Source: Candidatus Poribacteria bacterium
GTDB taxonomy: Bacteria > Poribacteria > WGA-4E > WGA-3G
NCBI GenBank assembly: GCA_022821495.1
Contig: JAJEDN010000067.1
Location: 62,001-126,000 of the forward strand
Reading direction: 5' to 3'
DNA: 64,000 bases
The notes under the pieces were generated by a model. That model was not told the DNA's origin, ran no database searches, and saw nothing but the letters and a program-made list of their open reading frames with translations. This document shows positions 25,599-33,873 of the stretch, piece by piece; the stretch's first letter is position 1; each line of letters begins with the position of its first letter. The translations under genes were made by a program, and so were the position numbers.

Positions 25599-26978
25599 TT
25601 ATCTGTTGTCTGCTCGCTGCCGCATTTGATAAATAAACATGTTTGTCATGAACCTATAGACATCCGAAGAGCGTCTTGACGCGAGGGGTGCCCGGCTATC
25701 GACTTCGGCGGTCTCCATACTGCATAGGTAATCCAGTGGACAAAACACGACTGCCAGACGTGGTTTACCTAACCTTCCTGGCACTAACATCCCTTTAATA
25801 TACCGCCATTTTGTGTTCCCACCCTTGTAACCCGTTCCCCAGAATGCTGAGCCTCCAAAAGGCGTTTTCTTGAGTTGGAAATAGGATTGAAAAATCTCAT
25901 GCCGTATATCATCCAGGGTTTTCATCGGATACTCAGGAAATACCGTGCGTAGCTCGGTTTCTACAAGATTCGCAAACGATTTCTCGTTCCCGCCGTCTCC
26001 ACAATAGTCGAAAAATAGCATACCGTTATAATCAAGAATATATTTCCGAAGGGCTGCACGTTCTGCGTCGGTGAACCCCGAAGCCTGTGAGTTGCGATCC
26101 TTCAGGCGTTGGTAGGACCCTGACATCGATTGGTCGTGTCCGGTCATAATCACGAGTGGTGCGTCCATAATGCGTTTATCCGTTAGCGGCAACGCACCAC
26201 CGGCGTACTTCATATCAGCGGTAATCGCAGGCGTATGCTCACGCAGCCATTTGATGAGAGACGGGATTGCTGTCGGATCCTGCCACCAGTCGCTCATTTC
26301 GTGCTTTAGGCGTATCAGTCGGATATGTCCACGCACGATGCCGTCTTCTTCGTCAATGATGCTGCCGAGTCTGTCACCAATCTCAGCCTTGTAGCTGCCA
26401 AGCGTTTCCGGGACGCCTTCACCGAATGCATCTTCTCCACCGCCACCGGATTGCGTTAAGTTACCGAAACTTTCGCCAGAACCGCCACCTCGCTGTCCCA
26501 CAATTTCGCCACTCTTGCCTGAACCGAGTATCGCATCTCCACCCTCAACTTCTCCACTACCCCGTTCAATTGTAGGTGAGTTAACATCGGTAGGTGTGAG
26601 AATAGACTCTGGTGACGGTGCGAGGTCTGCTATTGTGGAGAGCGGTGGTGCCTCTAAGTTGGGTGTATTTGTAATGCTTGGGACTGCTGACCTTGATGCC
26701 GTTGGGTGCCTTGCTGCTGCGCTACTAATAGATGGAGCTGCTGTAGTCTGTCTCCGTTTCACCACCCGGACGATCTTTTTCGGGACATGGGTCCGCGGTT
26801 GCTGCTGCGGTTGGACAAACTCCACAGCGATACTATTTTCTATTATCTGTTCTATTTTCGGTTTCAGTACCAATACCGCAGTAAGAACAATCGCGATCGC
26901 GTGCGCTACTAAGGAGAGTAAGATTGCCCGGTTTCTACGTTTTTTGGCGTAATACTTCTCAACCGTGCGCGAGTTCAT
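25599..26978 (-). CDS. TonB-like anchored protein with C-terminal DUF4159 domain
   Basis: 459 residues. A basic N-terminus (KYYAKKRRNR) and one membrane segment at about 18-38 are followed by a Pro/Ser/Gly-rich periplasmic linker with runs such as GSGESFGNLTQSGGGGEDAFG, as in TonB/energy-transducing proteins. From about residue 225 a DUF4159 domain appears, with VIMTGHDQSMSG, GMLFFDYCGDGG and FGGSAFWGTGYKGGNT. DUF4159 has a glutamine-amidotransferase-like fold of unknown function and is often in gliding or secretion-like clusters. The start at 26978 has AAAGGA just upstream. The combination is not one I know as standard. Confidence 0.75.
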   Translation of the reverse strand: MNSRTVEKYYAKKRRNRAILLSLVAHAIAIVLTAVLVLKPKIEQIIENSIAVEFVQPQQQPRTHVPKKIVRVVKRRQTTAAPSISSAAARHPTASRSAVPSITNTPNLEAPPLSTIADLAPSPESILTPTDVNSPTIERGSGEVEGGDAILGSGKSGEIVGQRGGGSGESFGNLTQSGGGGEDAFGEGVPETLGSYKAEIGDRLGSIIDEEDGIVRGHIRLIRLKHEMSDWWQDPTAIPSLIKWLREHTPAITADMKYAGGALPLTDKRIMDAPLVIMTGHDQSMSGSYQRLKDRNSQASGFTDAERAALRKYILDYNGMLFFDYCGDGGNEKSFANLVETELRTVFPEYPMKTLDDIRHEIFQSYFQLKKTPFGGSAFWGTGYKGGNTKWRYIKGMLVPGRLGKPRLAVVFCPLDYLCSMETAEVDSRAPLASRRSSDVYRFMTNMFIYQMRQRADNR

Positions 26979-27035
26979 GGTAAGTCCTTTATTCCTGTTT
27001 AATAGTGAATCGTAAAAATAAAAAGACGCTTTCAT

Positions 27036-27126
27036 TCCCGGGTAGGTTCGGTTTCCTAACCGAACCGGTAAAGAGTGTCCTATTAATTCTAAATTTTACT
27101 ATAAGTTACAGTATTAGGTAGGCATA
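27036..27126. other. Spacer with palindromic repeat
   Basis: Includes the GGTTCGGTT-tcct-AACCGAACC palindrome at 27045-27066, identical to that at 5463-5484, here without the longer flanking block. Otherwise AT-rich and without a gene. Confidence 0.7.
27045..27066. repeat. Dispersed palindrome GGTTCGGTT-tcct-AACCGAACC
   Basis: Perfect 9-bp arms and 4-base loop, second exact copy of the palindrome inside 5415-5500; located just upstream of the DUF4159 gene. Confidence 0.8.
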
Positions 27127-27293
27127 TTAAATAGGTGTAATAGATTCCTTGGCACCGTCATAGTCTAAACGTTCATACAACGCTTCAGCCTCTTCAAAAA
27201 GCCTCTCTACTTTTTTTCCCCCAATACGAGCGGCGATAATAACGCAAGGACCAAGGCGATTCCACCGATGATACCCCAAATTTTCTCATTCAT
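27127..27293 (-). pseudogene. Remnant of a small membrane protein gene, frameshifted
   Basis: The minus strand begins MNEKIWGIIGGIALVLALLS, one hydrophobic segment, then stops at TAG after 28 codons. One base more or less in the run of G and A (plus strand T7C5 at 27211-27222) restores a frame reading KKVERLFEEAEALYERLDYD and ending at 27127. The second half looks like the start of a TPR-type helix pair. The initiation codon lies exactly at the edge of the mobile element at 27294-27775, so its ribosome site is lost as well. Both defects suggest a dead gene. Confidence 0.6.
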
Positions 27294-27775
27294 CAAAAAT
27301 TACGGATTGGATACCCCCATGCTTTAGCGGGGGGAGGAAAATCCGCCCTCGTGAATTAGACCAAATGTTTGAAATGTTCAAAAACTCTGTAAAAAGCAGT
27401 CCGTTTTTTCCCCACGGTTTTGTTGGCGTTTCTCTCAAGTGTGCTGCTTCGTTGAGTGGGGCTCGCACTTCCCACCTAATAGACCTGACACGGTGCTATT
27501 AAGAAAACAGGTAATGACCTTTCGGCTCTCCGCTAAAAGCGGGTATATGTTGCCCCATCCAGATCGCTATGTCCGCTTTTACGTCAGACTTGGGGAGCAT
27601 CCTTAGACACGTATACTACCAGTTCTACGTATCGTTTTAAGACAAACGTTGTAGCTGCCACGCCACGACATAGCGATATATGACTGTAGTCAATAAGTTA
27701 CCCTCGTTCAACCGATAGGCTTGGCTGCCGTATTGAACAGGTTTCCCCCATGCTTTAGCAGGGGGTTATTGACTA
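27294..27775 (-). mobile_element. IS200/IS605-like non-autonomous element, copy 1
   Basis: About 480 bp. Read on the minus strand it starts AGTCAATAACCCCCTGC with a hairpin (CCCCC-tgctaaagcat-GGGGG type, plus strand 27746-27765), and ends with the same hairpin in the same orientation (27313-27334) just before ATGA. Same-orientation subterminal hairpins at both ends are typical of IS200/IS605 elements, not inverted-repeat transposons. A second copy lies at 55992-56472. No transposase or TnpB/IscB frame is present. It abuts the stop codon of the TPR gene and the ATG of the gene remnant. Confidence 0.6.
27545..27745 (-). ncRNA. Structured RNA of the element (omega-RNA/HEARO-like), copy 1
   Basis: On the minus strand: a hairpin TTGAAC/GTTCAA near the left end, an 11-bp distal helix formed by plus-strand 27563-27573 (ATCGCTATGTC) and 27667-27677 (GACATAGCGAT), and a hairpin 27606-27613 with 27626-27633 around a loop (GAACTGGTAGT-like) conserved in copy 2. 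The 27563-27573 strand sits in the loop of a conserved GCCCC...GGGG pair, giving a pseudoknot-like layout. In copy 2 the helices are kept with different bases. Identity with a named RNA family is inference. Confidence 0.55.
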
Positions 27776-29989
27776 TCTTCTCCCTGGCCGTACTGGCTCT
27801 GGCGTTGTTGGTATAATCTTAAAGGAAAAATCTTGAGTCGTGATCGGTTCCATCTTCCCGCGCAATCCGCTCTTTCCAAACAATTGGATTTGCAGTTTCT
27901 GAGTCCTACCCTTCACGTTTTTATCAGCTGTTATAGAGATACGAATCGTTTCCTTGCTGCCCTCGCTCAGTTTTGGAATCGGCGCGGGTTTCTTAAAACG
28001 CAATCCGGCTATAGACGCTGGCGCAAACCTGACTTGAATATTACGCGCTGTGCCGCCACTGTTCGTAATAGTTAATCTGATACGTCCCGTTTCACCAGCA
28101 TCAAGGAAACCGTTTCCTGAAGATTCCTCTAAGGCGGCTGCTACTGATAGGTTCGGCGGCACTGATGAGGTTGACCACGGAATTAAGTTTAACCTAATCG
28201 CAATAAAGCCTACTACTACAATAATACCGAGGATCGCCGCATAGGACAAAACTTTTTTCCGAATTCTCTGATTTCTCTCTATGTTTCTGGCGAACTTTAT
28301 GACTTGAAGCAGTTCACGCGCCTGATTATGGTTTGGGTTGAGCCTTAACACGGTATCCGCTGCAGCCGCAGCATCGTCAAATGCCCCTACCTCAAGATAC
28401 GCCTGCCCTAAACCGTAGTGTGCCTCTACCGAGTCTACTTCCACCTTTATGACCCGTTTGAACGCTGCCGCAGCTTGATCGTACTGCCGACTGTTAAGAA
28501 AAACGATTCCACGTTCTAAGTCTTGCTTCGTATCGGGCGGGTCTGTAGGCGTTGGCTCTGTTGGTTCAGGTTCGGGCGGGACAGGACGCGCCTGTTGAAT
28601 GTTTTCTAAAAGTTGACGTGCGGGTTCGGAGTCGGCATCAAGCTCTAATGCGGCTTTCGCTGCACTTTCTGCGTCATCAAGTTGCCCCATTTCAAGATAG
28701 GTGGTGCCTAAACTCAGGTGTGCTGGCAAAAAACCCGGGTCTATGTCAATCGCCTTTTGGAATTCAGCAATCGCTTCGGCGGACATTTGCGAGTCCAAAT
28801 AAGCAGTACCGAGTTCATGGTGCATCTCCTGTCTCGATTTCGTATCGGGTTGCGGATCTACGGCGTGTTCCGATGCTGAAGGTGTGGTGTCCTGCGTTTC
28901 TGAGACTGCGGGAATTGGCAGCGGCGTGTAATTCGGGTCAATGGCTTCCAAAAGCGAGTGCGCGGGTTGGTAGTTGGCATCTATTTCCAACGCTGCTCTT
29001 GCGGTATCTCTTGCCTTTCCGAGTTCCTGCTGTCCAAGATAAGCGAGTGCAAGCGCGTGATGTGCAGCTTTATGGTTTGGATCCAAGGCTATCGTTTTTC
29101 CAAGTGATGATATAGCGCGCGGATACGTTTCCAGCTTGAGATACGCCACCCCTAAGTTGTAGTGTGCAGTCACAAAATCGGCGTCGAGGGTTATGGCGTT
29201 TTGGAAGGCTGTAACGGCTTCACTATAGCGTTCATTGTTGAGGTGAGTAATACCGCTATTGTAGTGTGCCTGCTTGATCGTGTCTGCGAGTTCGTGGGCG
29301 GGCTGATAATTGGCATCGAGCCTTAACGTCTCTGTGATGGCATTTGTTGCTGCTTCCAAATTACCCGATGCTCGGTAGGCGCGGGCAAGATTGTAGTGCG
29401 CTCGCTTGAGATGTGGGGCGATGGCGATCGCGCGTTCAAGATGAGGGATCGCTTCATCGTACGCGCCCTGTTCTACGTAAGCGTAGCCGAGGTTATAGTG
29501 TGCGTCAACGAGATCGGCATCTTGTGCGATGACGTGTTGTAACGCCTTAATTGCTTCCTGATATGCCTTCAGACCGATGTAAGCAGCACCGAGATGGACA
29601 TAGACATGTGTGTGCTCCGAATCAGACGCTTCGACGTTATCGTTTGCTGCGTCAAGCGTTATGGCTCTCTGGAACGCTGCGACGGCTTCAGTGTAGCTTT
29701 TGTCATCTAAGTAGGCTTTACCCCGGTTCCGGTACGCTTCTGTTATCGTGCCGTAGAGCAGCAACGCAGGTTGATGGCTGGCATCAAGTTTCAATGCCGT
29801 AGTAATCGCTGACTCCGCACTTTCGAGCGCGTTCTGTTCAAGGTACGCGCGACAGAGGGCGCAATGCGCACTTATAAAGTTTGGATCCAGTTTTATAGCT
29901 GCCTCAAATTCAGGGACGGCTCTGTTGTATTGCCCCGCCTCCAGATAAGCGATGCCGAGATTATAGTGTGCCTCTTTTATAGTGTCCAT
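27773..29989 (-). CDS. TPR-repeat membrane protein with C-terminal beta-sandwich-like domain
   Basis: 738 residues. About 12-13 tetratricopeptide repeats (AHYNLGIAYLEAGQYNRAVP, and so on) fill residues 1-345 and 385-575, with a Pro/Glu linker between. One membrane segment lies at about 580-600 (YAAILGIIVVVGFIAIRLNL). The outer C-terminal part (GNGFLDAGETGRIRLTITN, GTARNIQVRFAP) resembles the Ig-like/CARDB-type domains of secreted proteins. So the TPR array is cytoplasmic and the sandwich is outside. There is no clear Shine-Dalgarno. The stop codon lies at the edge of the mobile element, and its last codons may have been altered by the insertion. Confidence 0.85.
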   Translation of the reverse strand: MDTIKEAHYNLGIAYLEAGQYNRAVPEFEAAIKLDPNFISAHCALCRAYLEQNALESAESAITTALKLDASHQPALLLYGTITEAYRNRGKAYLDDKSYTEAVAAFQRAITLDAANDNVEASDSEHTHVYVHLGAAYIGLKAYQEAIKALQHVIAQDADLVDAHYNLGYAYVEQGAYDEAIPHLERAIAIAPHLKRAHYNLARAYRASGNLEAATNAITETLRLDANYQPAHELADTIKQAHYNSGITHLNNERYSEAVTAFQNAITLDADFVTAHYNLGVAYLKLETYPRAISSLGKTIALDPNHKAAHHALALAYLGQQELGKARDTARAALEIDANYQPAHSLLEAIDPNYTPLPIPAVSETQDTTPSASEHAVDPQPDTKSRQEMHHELGTAYLDSQMSAEAIAEFQKAIDIDPGFLPAHLSLGTTYLEMGQLDDAESAAKAALELDADSEPARQLLENIQQARPVPPEPEPTEPTPTDPPDTKQDLERGIVFLNSRQYDQAAAAFKRVIKVEVDSVEAHYGLGQAYLEVGAFDDAAAAADTVLRLNPNHNQARELLQVIKFARNIERNQRIRKKVLSYAAILGIIVVVGFIAIRLNLIPWSTSSVPPNLSVAAALEESSGNGFLDAGETGRIRLTITNSGGTARNIQVRFAPASIAGLRFKKPAPIPKLSEGSKETIRISITADKNVKGRTQKLQIQLFGKSGLRGKMEPITTQDFSFKIIPTTPEPVRPGRR

Positions 29990-30000
29990 TTTATTCTATA

Positions 30001-30087
30001 GGACTTACGCAGCCCCCTTGCAGGCGGGATTTGAAATCCCGCCTGCATTGCGTCCGATGTCCGTTATCATGGAAAAATGCGTAAGTC
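30001..30087. repeat. MITE-like element, copy A
   Basis: Terminal inverted repeats GGACTTACGCA (30001-30011) and TGCGTAAGTC (30078-30087) enclose a perfect 14-bp-arm palindrome TGCAGGCGGGATTT-g-AAATCCCGCCTGCA at 30019-30047. Copy B at 35686-35791 shares the ends and the layout. No coding capacity. Confidence 0.75.
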
Positions 30088-30169
30088 TTGTTCTATTAGA
30101 TGAGGGTTAAGATGATTTTAATTTTATTACCATTCTACCAGATTCGCTTTAATCTCGCAAGCAAAATTC

Positions 30170-30198
30170 TTGAGTGCGTTTCAAGGCTGGGGTATAAT
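30170..30198 (+). promoter_or_regulatory. Sigma70-type promoter for the first DUF6785 gene
   Basis: TTGAGT at 30170-30175, 17 bases, TATAAT at 30193-30198, 51 bases before the ATG. Confidence 0.6.
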
Positions 30199-30249
30199 AG
30201 TATTGTGAATTCATAGGCGAAACAATACGTATCCTAACTGGGGCTATCC

Positions 30250-32160
30250 ATGCTGCAACACTCGTCCGCCCTTCCTACGTCTTCTCCGCACCAAAAGATC
30301 CGCTGGTGGGTTATTTGGCTCGGACTCGCGCTGATGCCGTTCAATAATTATTGGGTTTTTGCATCGCTGCGGTGGGATCAGGGGTTCCCCACGACGATGT
30401 CGCTCTTTTTCAATGCGATCTTTGTACTTGTTGTGCTAATAGCCCTCAACAGGGTGCTTCGCAGATTCACACCGCGCGCCGCATTCACGCAAGGCGAATT
30501 ACTGACCCTTTACACAATGCTATCTGTCGCATCCGCGATCTGTGGACACGACCTGTTTGAAGTCATCATCACGAATATCGCTACCGTCGGGTGGTTAGCA
30601 ACCGAAGAAAATGAATGGGCAACGCTCTTCCATCGCTATATCCCCGAATGGCTCGCCTTGACAGATAAAAACCAATTAACCGTCTACTTTACAGGTGAAT
30701 CGAGTCTCTACCTACGTCCGCACCTCCACCTATGGTGGAAACCTGTGCTGGCGTGGAGTGGGTTTATCATTACGCTGCTATTCACAACATTTTGCATTAA
30801 CGTTATCCTGCGGAAGCAGTGGATTGAAATCGAACGGCTCAGTTATCCGATTATTGAGTTACCCTATCAGATGACAACGACACGTTTCTTCCGCGCAAAA
30901 TCGCTCTGGATAGGGATGATTCTCGCAGGCGGGATAGATGTGATTAACGGGTTGCATTTTCTGTTCCCGAATTTGCCGGGACTTGGCGGCGAGTTCTATG
31001 ATTTGCATCCGCTGTTCACAACGAAACCGTGGAACGCGATTGGATGGACACCCATTGTCCTTTTTCCGTTCGCTGTTGGGATGGCGTACTTTATTCCGCT
31101 TGACTTATCGTTCACATTCTGGTTTTTCTACATCTTCTGGAAATTTGAGATGATCTTCGGTAGCATTGCGGGCTTACAGCGGATTCCGGGGTTTCCCTTC
31201 ATCTTTGATCAGTCGTTTGGAGTTTGTGTCGGTGTATTGTTGATGGCGTTGTGGAGTGCTCGACAGCATTTGCGACGTGTTTTCCAGCAAGCATGGTCTG
31301 CAAGCGGTGCATCGGCATTGAACGAACCGATGACGTATCGCACTGCAGTGTTAGGGTTAATCAGCGGATTTTTATTATTGGTCGGTTTCTGGTGGGTCGC
31401 CGGTATGTCTTTCTGGGTAGCAGTGCTTGTCATTGCGATTCATCTGACGACAGTGACAGTGATTACCCGCGTCCGCGCCGAACTCGGTCCACCGATTCAC
31501 GATTTGCGTTCGATGGGACCCGATGTGCTACTTCCGAAAATGTTCGGGATGCGGCGGCTCGGCGGTCAGAATTTGGCACTGTTTTCGCTGGTTTTCTGCT
31601 TCAATCGCGCCTACCGAGGCAATACGATGCCGCATCAATTAGAGGGTTTGAAATTGGCGGAACGCTCGCGCAGTGCTTCAAGACGGATTGCGGTCGCGAT
31701 GCTGCTGGCGATGGTAATAAGTCCGTTCGCTGCTTTCTGGGGCGCACTGCATATCGGTTATGAACACGGCGCGATTGAGGTTTGGTCAGGCTCTGTATTT
31801 AACCGCACACAGAGCTGGCTCACGAACCCGATGCCTGTAGACATTCCGTCGTTGATTGCGATGGTTTTCGGGCTGCTGTTCGCGTTCTGCCTCACACTCG
31901 TCCGACTCCGATTTTTCTGGTGGCCCCTATATCCGATCGGGTATGCGATCTCAGGGACTTGGGCAGTGAATTTCTTTTGGTTTTCGGTTTTTATCAGCTA
32001 CTTTATCAAATTAGCGATTCTGCGTTTCGGTGGCGTGCGGACGTTTCGGCGGGTCGCGCCGTTCTTTCTCGGATTGATTTTGGGAGAGTTCTTTGTCGGA
32101 AGCGTCTGGGGACTGCTCGGCATTTTCCTACAAAAACCGATGTATCGGTTTATCTGGTGA
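30250..32160 (+). CDS. DUF6785-type polytopic membrane protein, paralog 1
   Basis: 636 residues with about 13-14 hydrophobic segments, so an inner-membrane protein. Conserved words shared with the second copy at 57674 are GHDLF, a GW-ATEENEW segment, RKQWIEIERLSYPI, RAELGPPIHDL and MPHQLEG. This set is known from a family of unknown-function membrane proteins (DUF6785/6784), abundant in Poribacteria and planctomycete-like genomes and distantly like oligopeptide transporters. Transport is plausible, but substrate is unknown. ATG at 30250 has only a weak GGGG upstream; tyrA follows downstream with its own promoter. Confidence 0.8.
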   Translation: MLQHSSALPTSSPHQKIRWWVIWLGLALMPFNNYWVFASLRWDQGFPTTMSLFFNAIFVLVVLIALNRVLRRFTPRAAFTQGELLTLYTMLSVASAICGHDLFEVIITNIATVGWLATEENEWATLFHRYIPEWLALTDKNQLTVYFTGESSLYLRPHLHLWWKPVLAWSGFIITLLFTTFCINVILRKQWIEIERLSYPIIELPYQMTTTRFFRAKSLWIGMILAGGIDVINGLHFLFPNLPGLGGEFYDLHPLFTTKPWNAIGWTPIVLFPFAVGMAYFIPLDLSFTFWFFYIFWKFEMIFGSIAGLQRIPGFPFIFDQSFGVCVGVLLMALWSARQHLRRVFQQAWSASGASALNEPMTYRTAVLGLISGFLLLVGFWWVAGMSFWVAVLVIAIHLTTVTVITRVRAELGPPIHDLRSMGPDVLLPKMFGMRRLGGQNLALFSLVFCFNRAYRGNTMPHQLEGLKLAERSRSASRRIAVAMLLAMVISPFAAFWGALHIGYEHGAIEVWSGSVFNRTQSWLTNPMPVDIPSLIAMVFGLLFAFCLTLVRLRFFWWPLYPIGYAISGTWAVNFFWFSVFISYFIKLAILRFGGVRTFRRVAPFFLGLILGEFFVGSVWGLLGIFLQKPMYRFIW

Positions 32161-32185
32161 AGGAACAGGCAACGGATGTTTTTCG

Positions 32186-32214
32186 TTGACAAAGATCGGT
32201 GAATGCCGTAAAAT
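32186..32214 (+). promoter_or_regulatory. Sigma70-type promoter for tyrA-cmk-plsC
   Basis: TTGACA at 32186-32191, 17 bases, TAAAAT at 32209-32214, 67 bases before tyrA. Confidence 0.65.
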
Positions 32215-32281
32215 AGAATGGGCTTCTGGTAATGAGGCACACAGCGATATGTTTGAGGATTAAAGGCTTCCGAGATTTGCT

Positions 32282-33190
32282 ATGAAACAGATACAACAAC
32301 TTCGTCGAATTACGATATGGGGCGTCGGATTAATCGGCGGTTCGCTTGGACTTGCCCTAAAAAAGAACGGATTTCAAGGAGAACGCGTCGGCTTAGGACG
32401 AAACATCGGTAGACTTGAGAACGCTCTTGAATGTGATGCTGTTGATGTCATAACAACCGAGTTATCAGAGGGGCTACAGGAGACCGATCTGGTCGTGTTG
32501 GGCACGCCTGTTGCGTTGGTTCCAACGTTAGTGCAGCGTATCGCTGAATCTGTTGACGCGCAACGGCATCGGATCGTGCTAACGGATGTGGGCAGCACGA
32601 AATCAGTGTTAGTAGAGACAGTTGACGCACAACTACAGGAACAGGGGGCGGATGCCCTCTCTTTTGTTGGCGCGCATCCGATGGCGGGTTCTCATGAAAC
32701 CGGTGTCGGGGCAGCGACGGCAACGCTTTTTGAAAACGCGACATGTATCCTAACGCCGACAGTAAATACCGATACGGATGCCTTAACCCTGATTAAGAAC
32801 TTGTGGGAATTTGTTGGGGCAGTGCCGCATCTCCTTTCGCCTGAAACGCATGACCTGCTCATCGGTGCGGCAAGTCACCTCCCGCATCTTGTTGCAAGTA
32901 TCCTCACTAACACCGTCGCGAATGTGGAAACCGAAGCGGGTAAGGCGTTGAATTTTACAGCGACCGGCTTTCGCGATTCTACGCGTATCGCAGCGGGATC
33001 GCCGGACTTATGGACCGGTATTTTCACACAGAACAGAGATGTCATGGTATCGTTGATTGATGATATCATCGAAAACTTAACAGAATTCAAAACTTTGCTT
33101 CAGGCTGATAACCTTGCTGAAATTGAACGGATCCTTCTGGAAGCACAGGTTACAGTCAAAAAGCGTAGGGAAAAATTAGGGGGCGCATGA
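32282..33190 (+). CDS. tyrA: Prephenate dehydrogenase
   Basis: Oxidises prephenate to 4-hydroxyphenylpyruvate on the way to tyrosine. 302 residues: the NAD loop GVGLIGGSLG (14-23), the substrate-side GAHPMAGSHETG, and SHLPHLVAS in the helical dimerisation domain are TyrA hallmarks. It lacks the fused chorismate mutase of enteric TyrA and the C-terminal ACT domain. Start ATG at 32282 follows a weak ribosome site. It overlaps cmk by four bases (ATGA), and plsC follows, so the three form an operon. Confidence 0.92.
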   Translation: MKQIQQLRRITIWGVGLIGGSLGLALKKNGFQGERVGLGRNIGRLENALECDAVDVITTELSEGLQETDLVVLGTPVALVPTLVQRIAESVDAQRHRIVLTDVGSTKSVLVETVDAQLQEQGADALSFVGAHPMAGSHETGVGAATATLFENATCILTPTVNTDTDALTLIKNLWEFVGAVPHLLSPETHDLLIGAASHLPHLVASILTNTVANVETEAGKALNFTATGFRDSTRIAAGSPDLWTGIFTQNRDVMVSLIDDIIENLTEFKTLLQADNLAEIERILLEAQVTVKKRREKLGGA

Positions 33191-33870
33191 AAAAGGTTGG
33201 ATCTCAGGTAACGATTGCGATAGACGGACCTGCTGGGTCTGGGAAAAGCACGGTTGCGCGGCGCGTCGCGGAAAAACTCGGACTCCTTTATCTTGATTCT
33301 GGCGCGATGTACCGAGCCGTAACCCTGTTGGCAATACAGGATGGACTCACAGCGGATAGCCCGGAACTCATTGAACGGGTGAAAGCGTGTCGCATTGAAT
33401 TCGCGGATAATGGACGTACCATTTTGCTGAATACTGAAGATGTATCTGTCGATATCCGGACCCCACCCGTTAACAGACGCGTCGCAGACATTGCCAAAAT
33501 CCCGGAAATTCGCCATGAGATTGTCAAGCATCAACAGCGGATCGGTGCGGAAGGGCGCATCATCGCTGAAGGCAGAGATTTGACGACTATTGTTTTTCCG
33601 CACGCCGATTTTAAATTCTATTTGGATGCCTCTGTAACAGAGCGTGCGAAACGGAGACTCGCTGATCTTGAGAAACAAAATGTAGATATAACATTAGCCG
33701 CGGTTGAAGCAGAGATTAGTGCACGTGATGAGAAAGATAAAACACGGGCACACAGTCCGCTGCGTGCCGCTGAGGACGCAATCATCGTGGATACGACCGA
33801 TAAAACGATTGATGCAGTGGTTGACTTTATTCTAATGCATATCTGTGAAGGTGAGGGCGGTTCAAGGTAA
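33187..33870 (+). CDS. cmk: Cytidylate kinase
   Basis: Phosphorylates CMP and dCMP to the diphosphates. 227 residues, normal length, with the P-loop GPAGSGKST (14-22), the CMP-binding YLDSGAMYRAVT, EGRDLTTIVFPHADFKFYLD and the DEKDKTRAHSPLRAAEDAI lid. The start overlaps the tyrA stop in an ATGA arrangement. An aro/tyr-cmk-plsC order is common in bacteria, in which this block often leads on to ispH or rpsA. Confidence 0.95.
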   Translation: MKKVGSQVTIAIDGPAGSGKSTVARRVAEKLGLLYLDSGAMYRAVTLLAIQDGLTADSPELIERVKACRIEFADNGRTILLNTEDVSVDIRTPPVNRRVADIAKIPEIRHEIVKHQQRIGAEGRIIAEGRDLTTIVFPHADFKFYLDASVTERAKRRLADLEKQNVDITLAAVEAEISARDEKDKTRAHSPLRAAEDAIIVDTTDKTIDAVVDFILMHICEGEGGSR

Positions 33871-33873
33871 GTT

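Noticed and set aside
27294..27468. A coding frame containing LNEAAHL and FLPPLK in the mobile element
   Set aside because: A similar pattern appears in copy 2, but the surrounding residues do not align and the sequence folds as RNA, so it is more likely structure than a TnpB tail.
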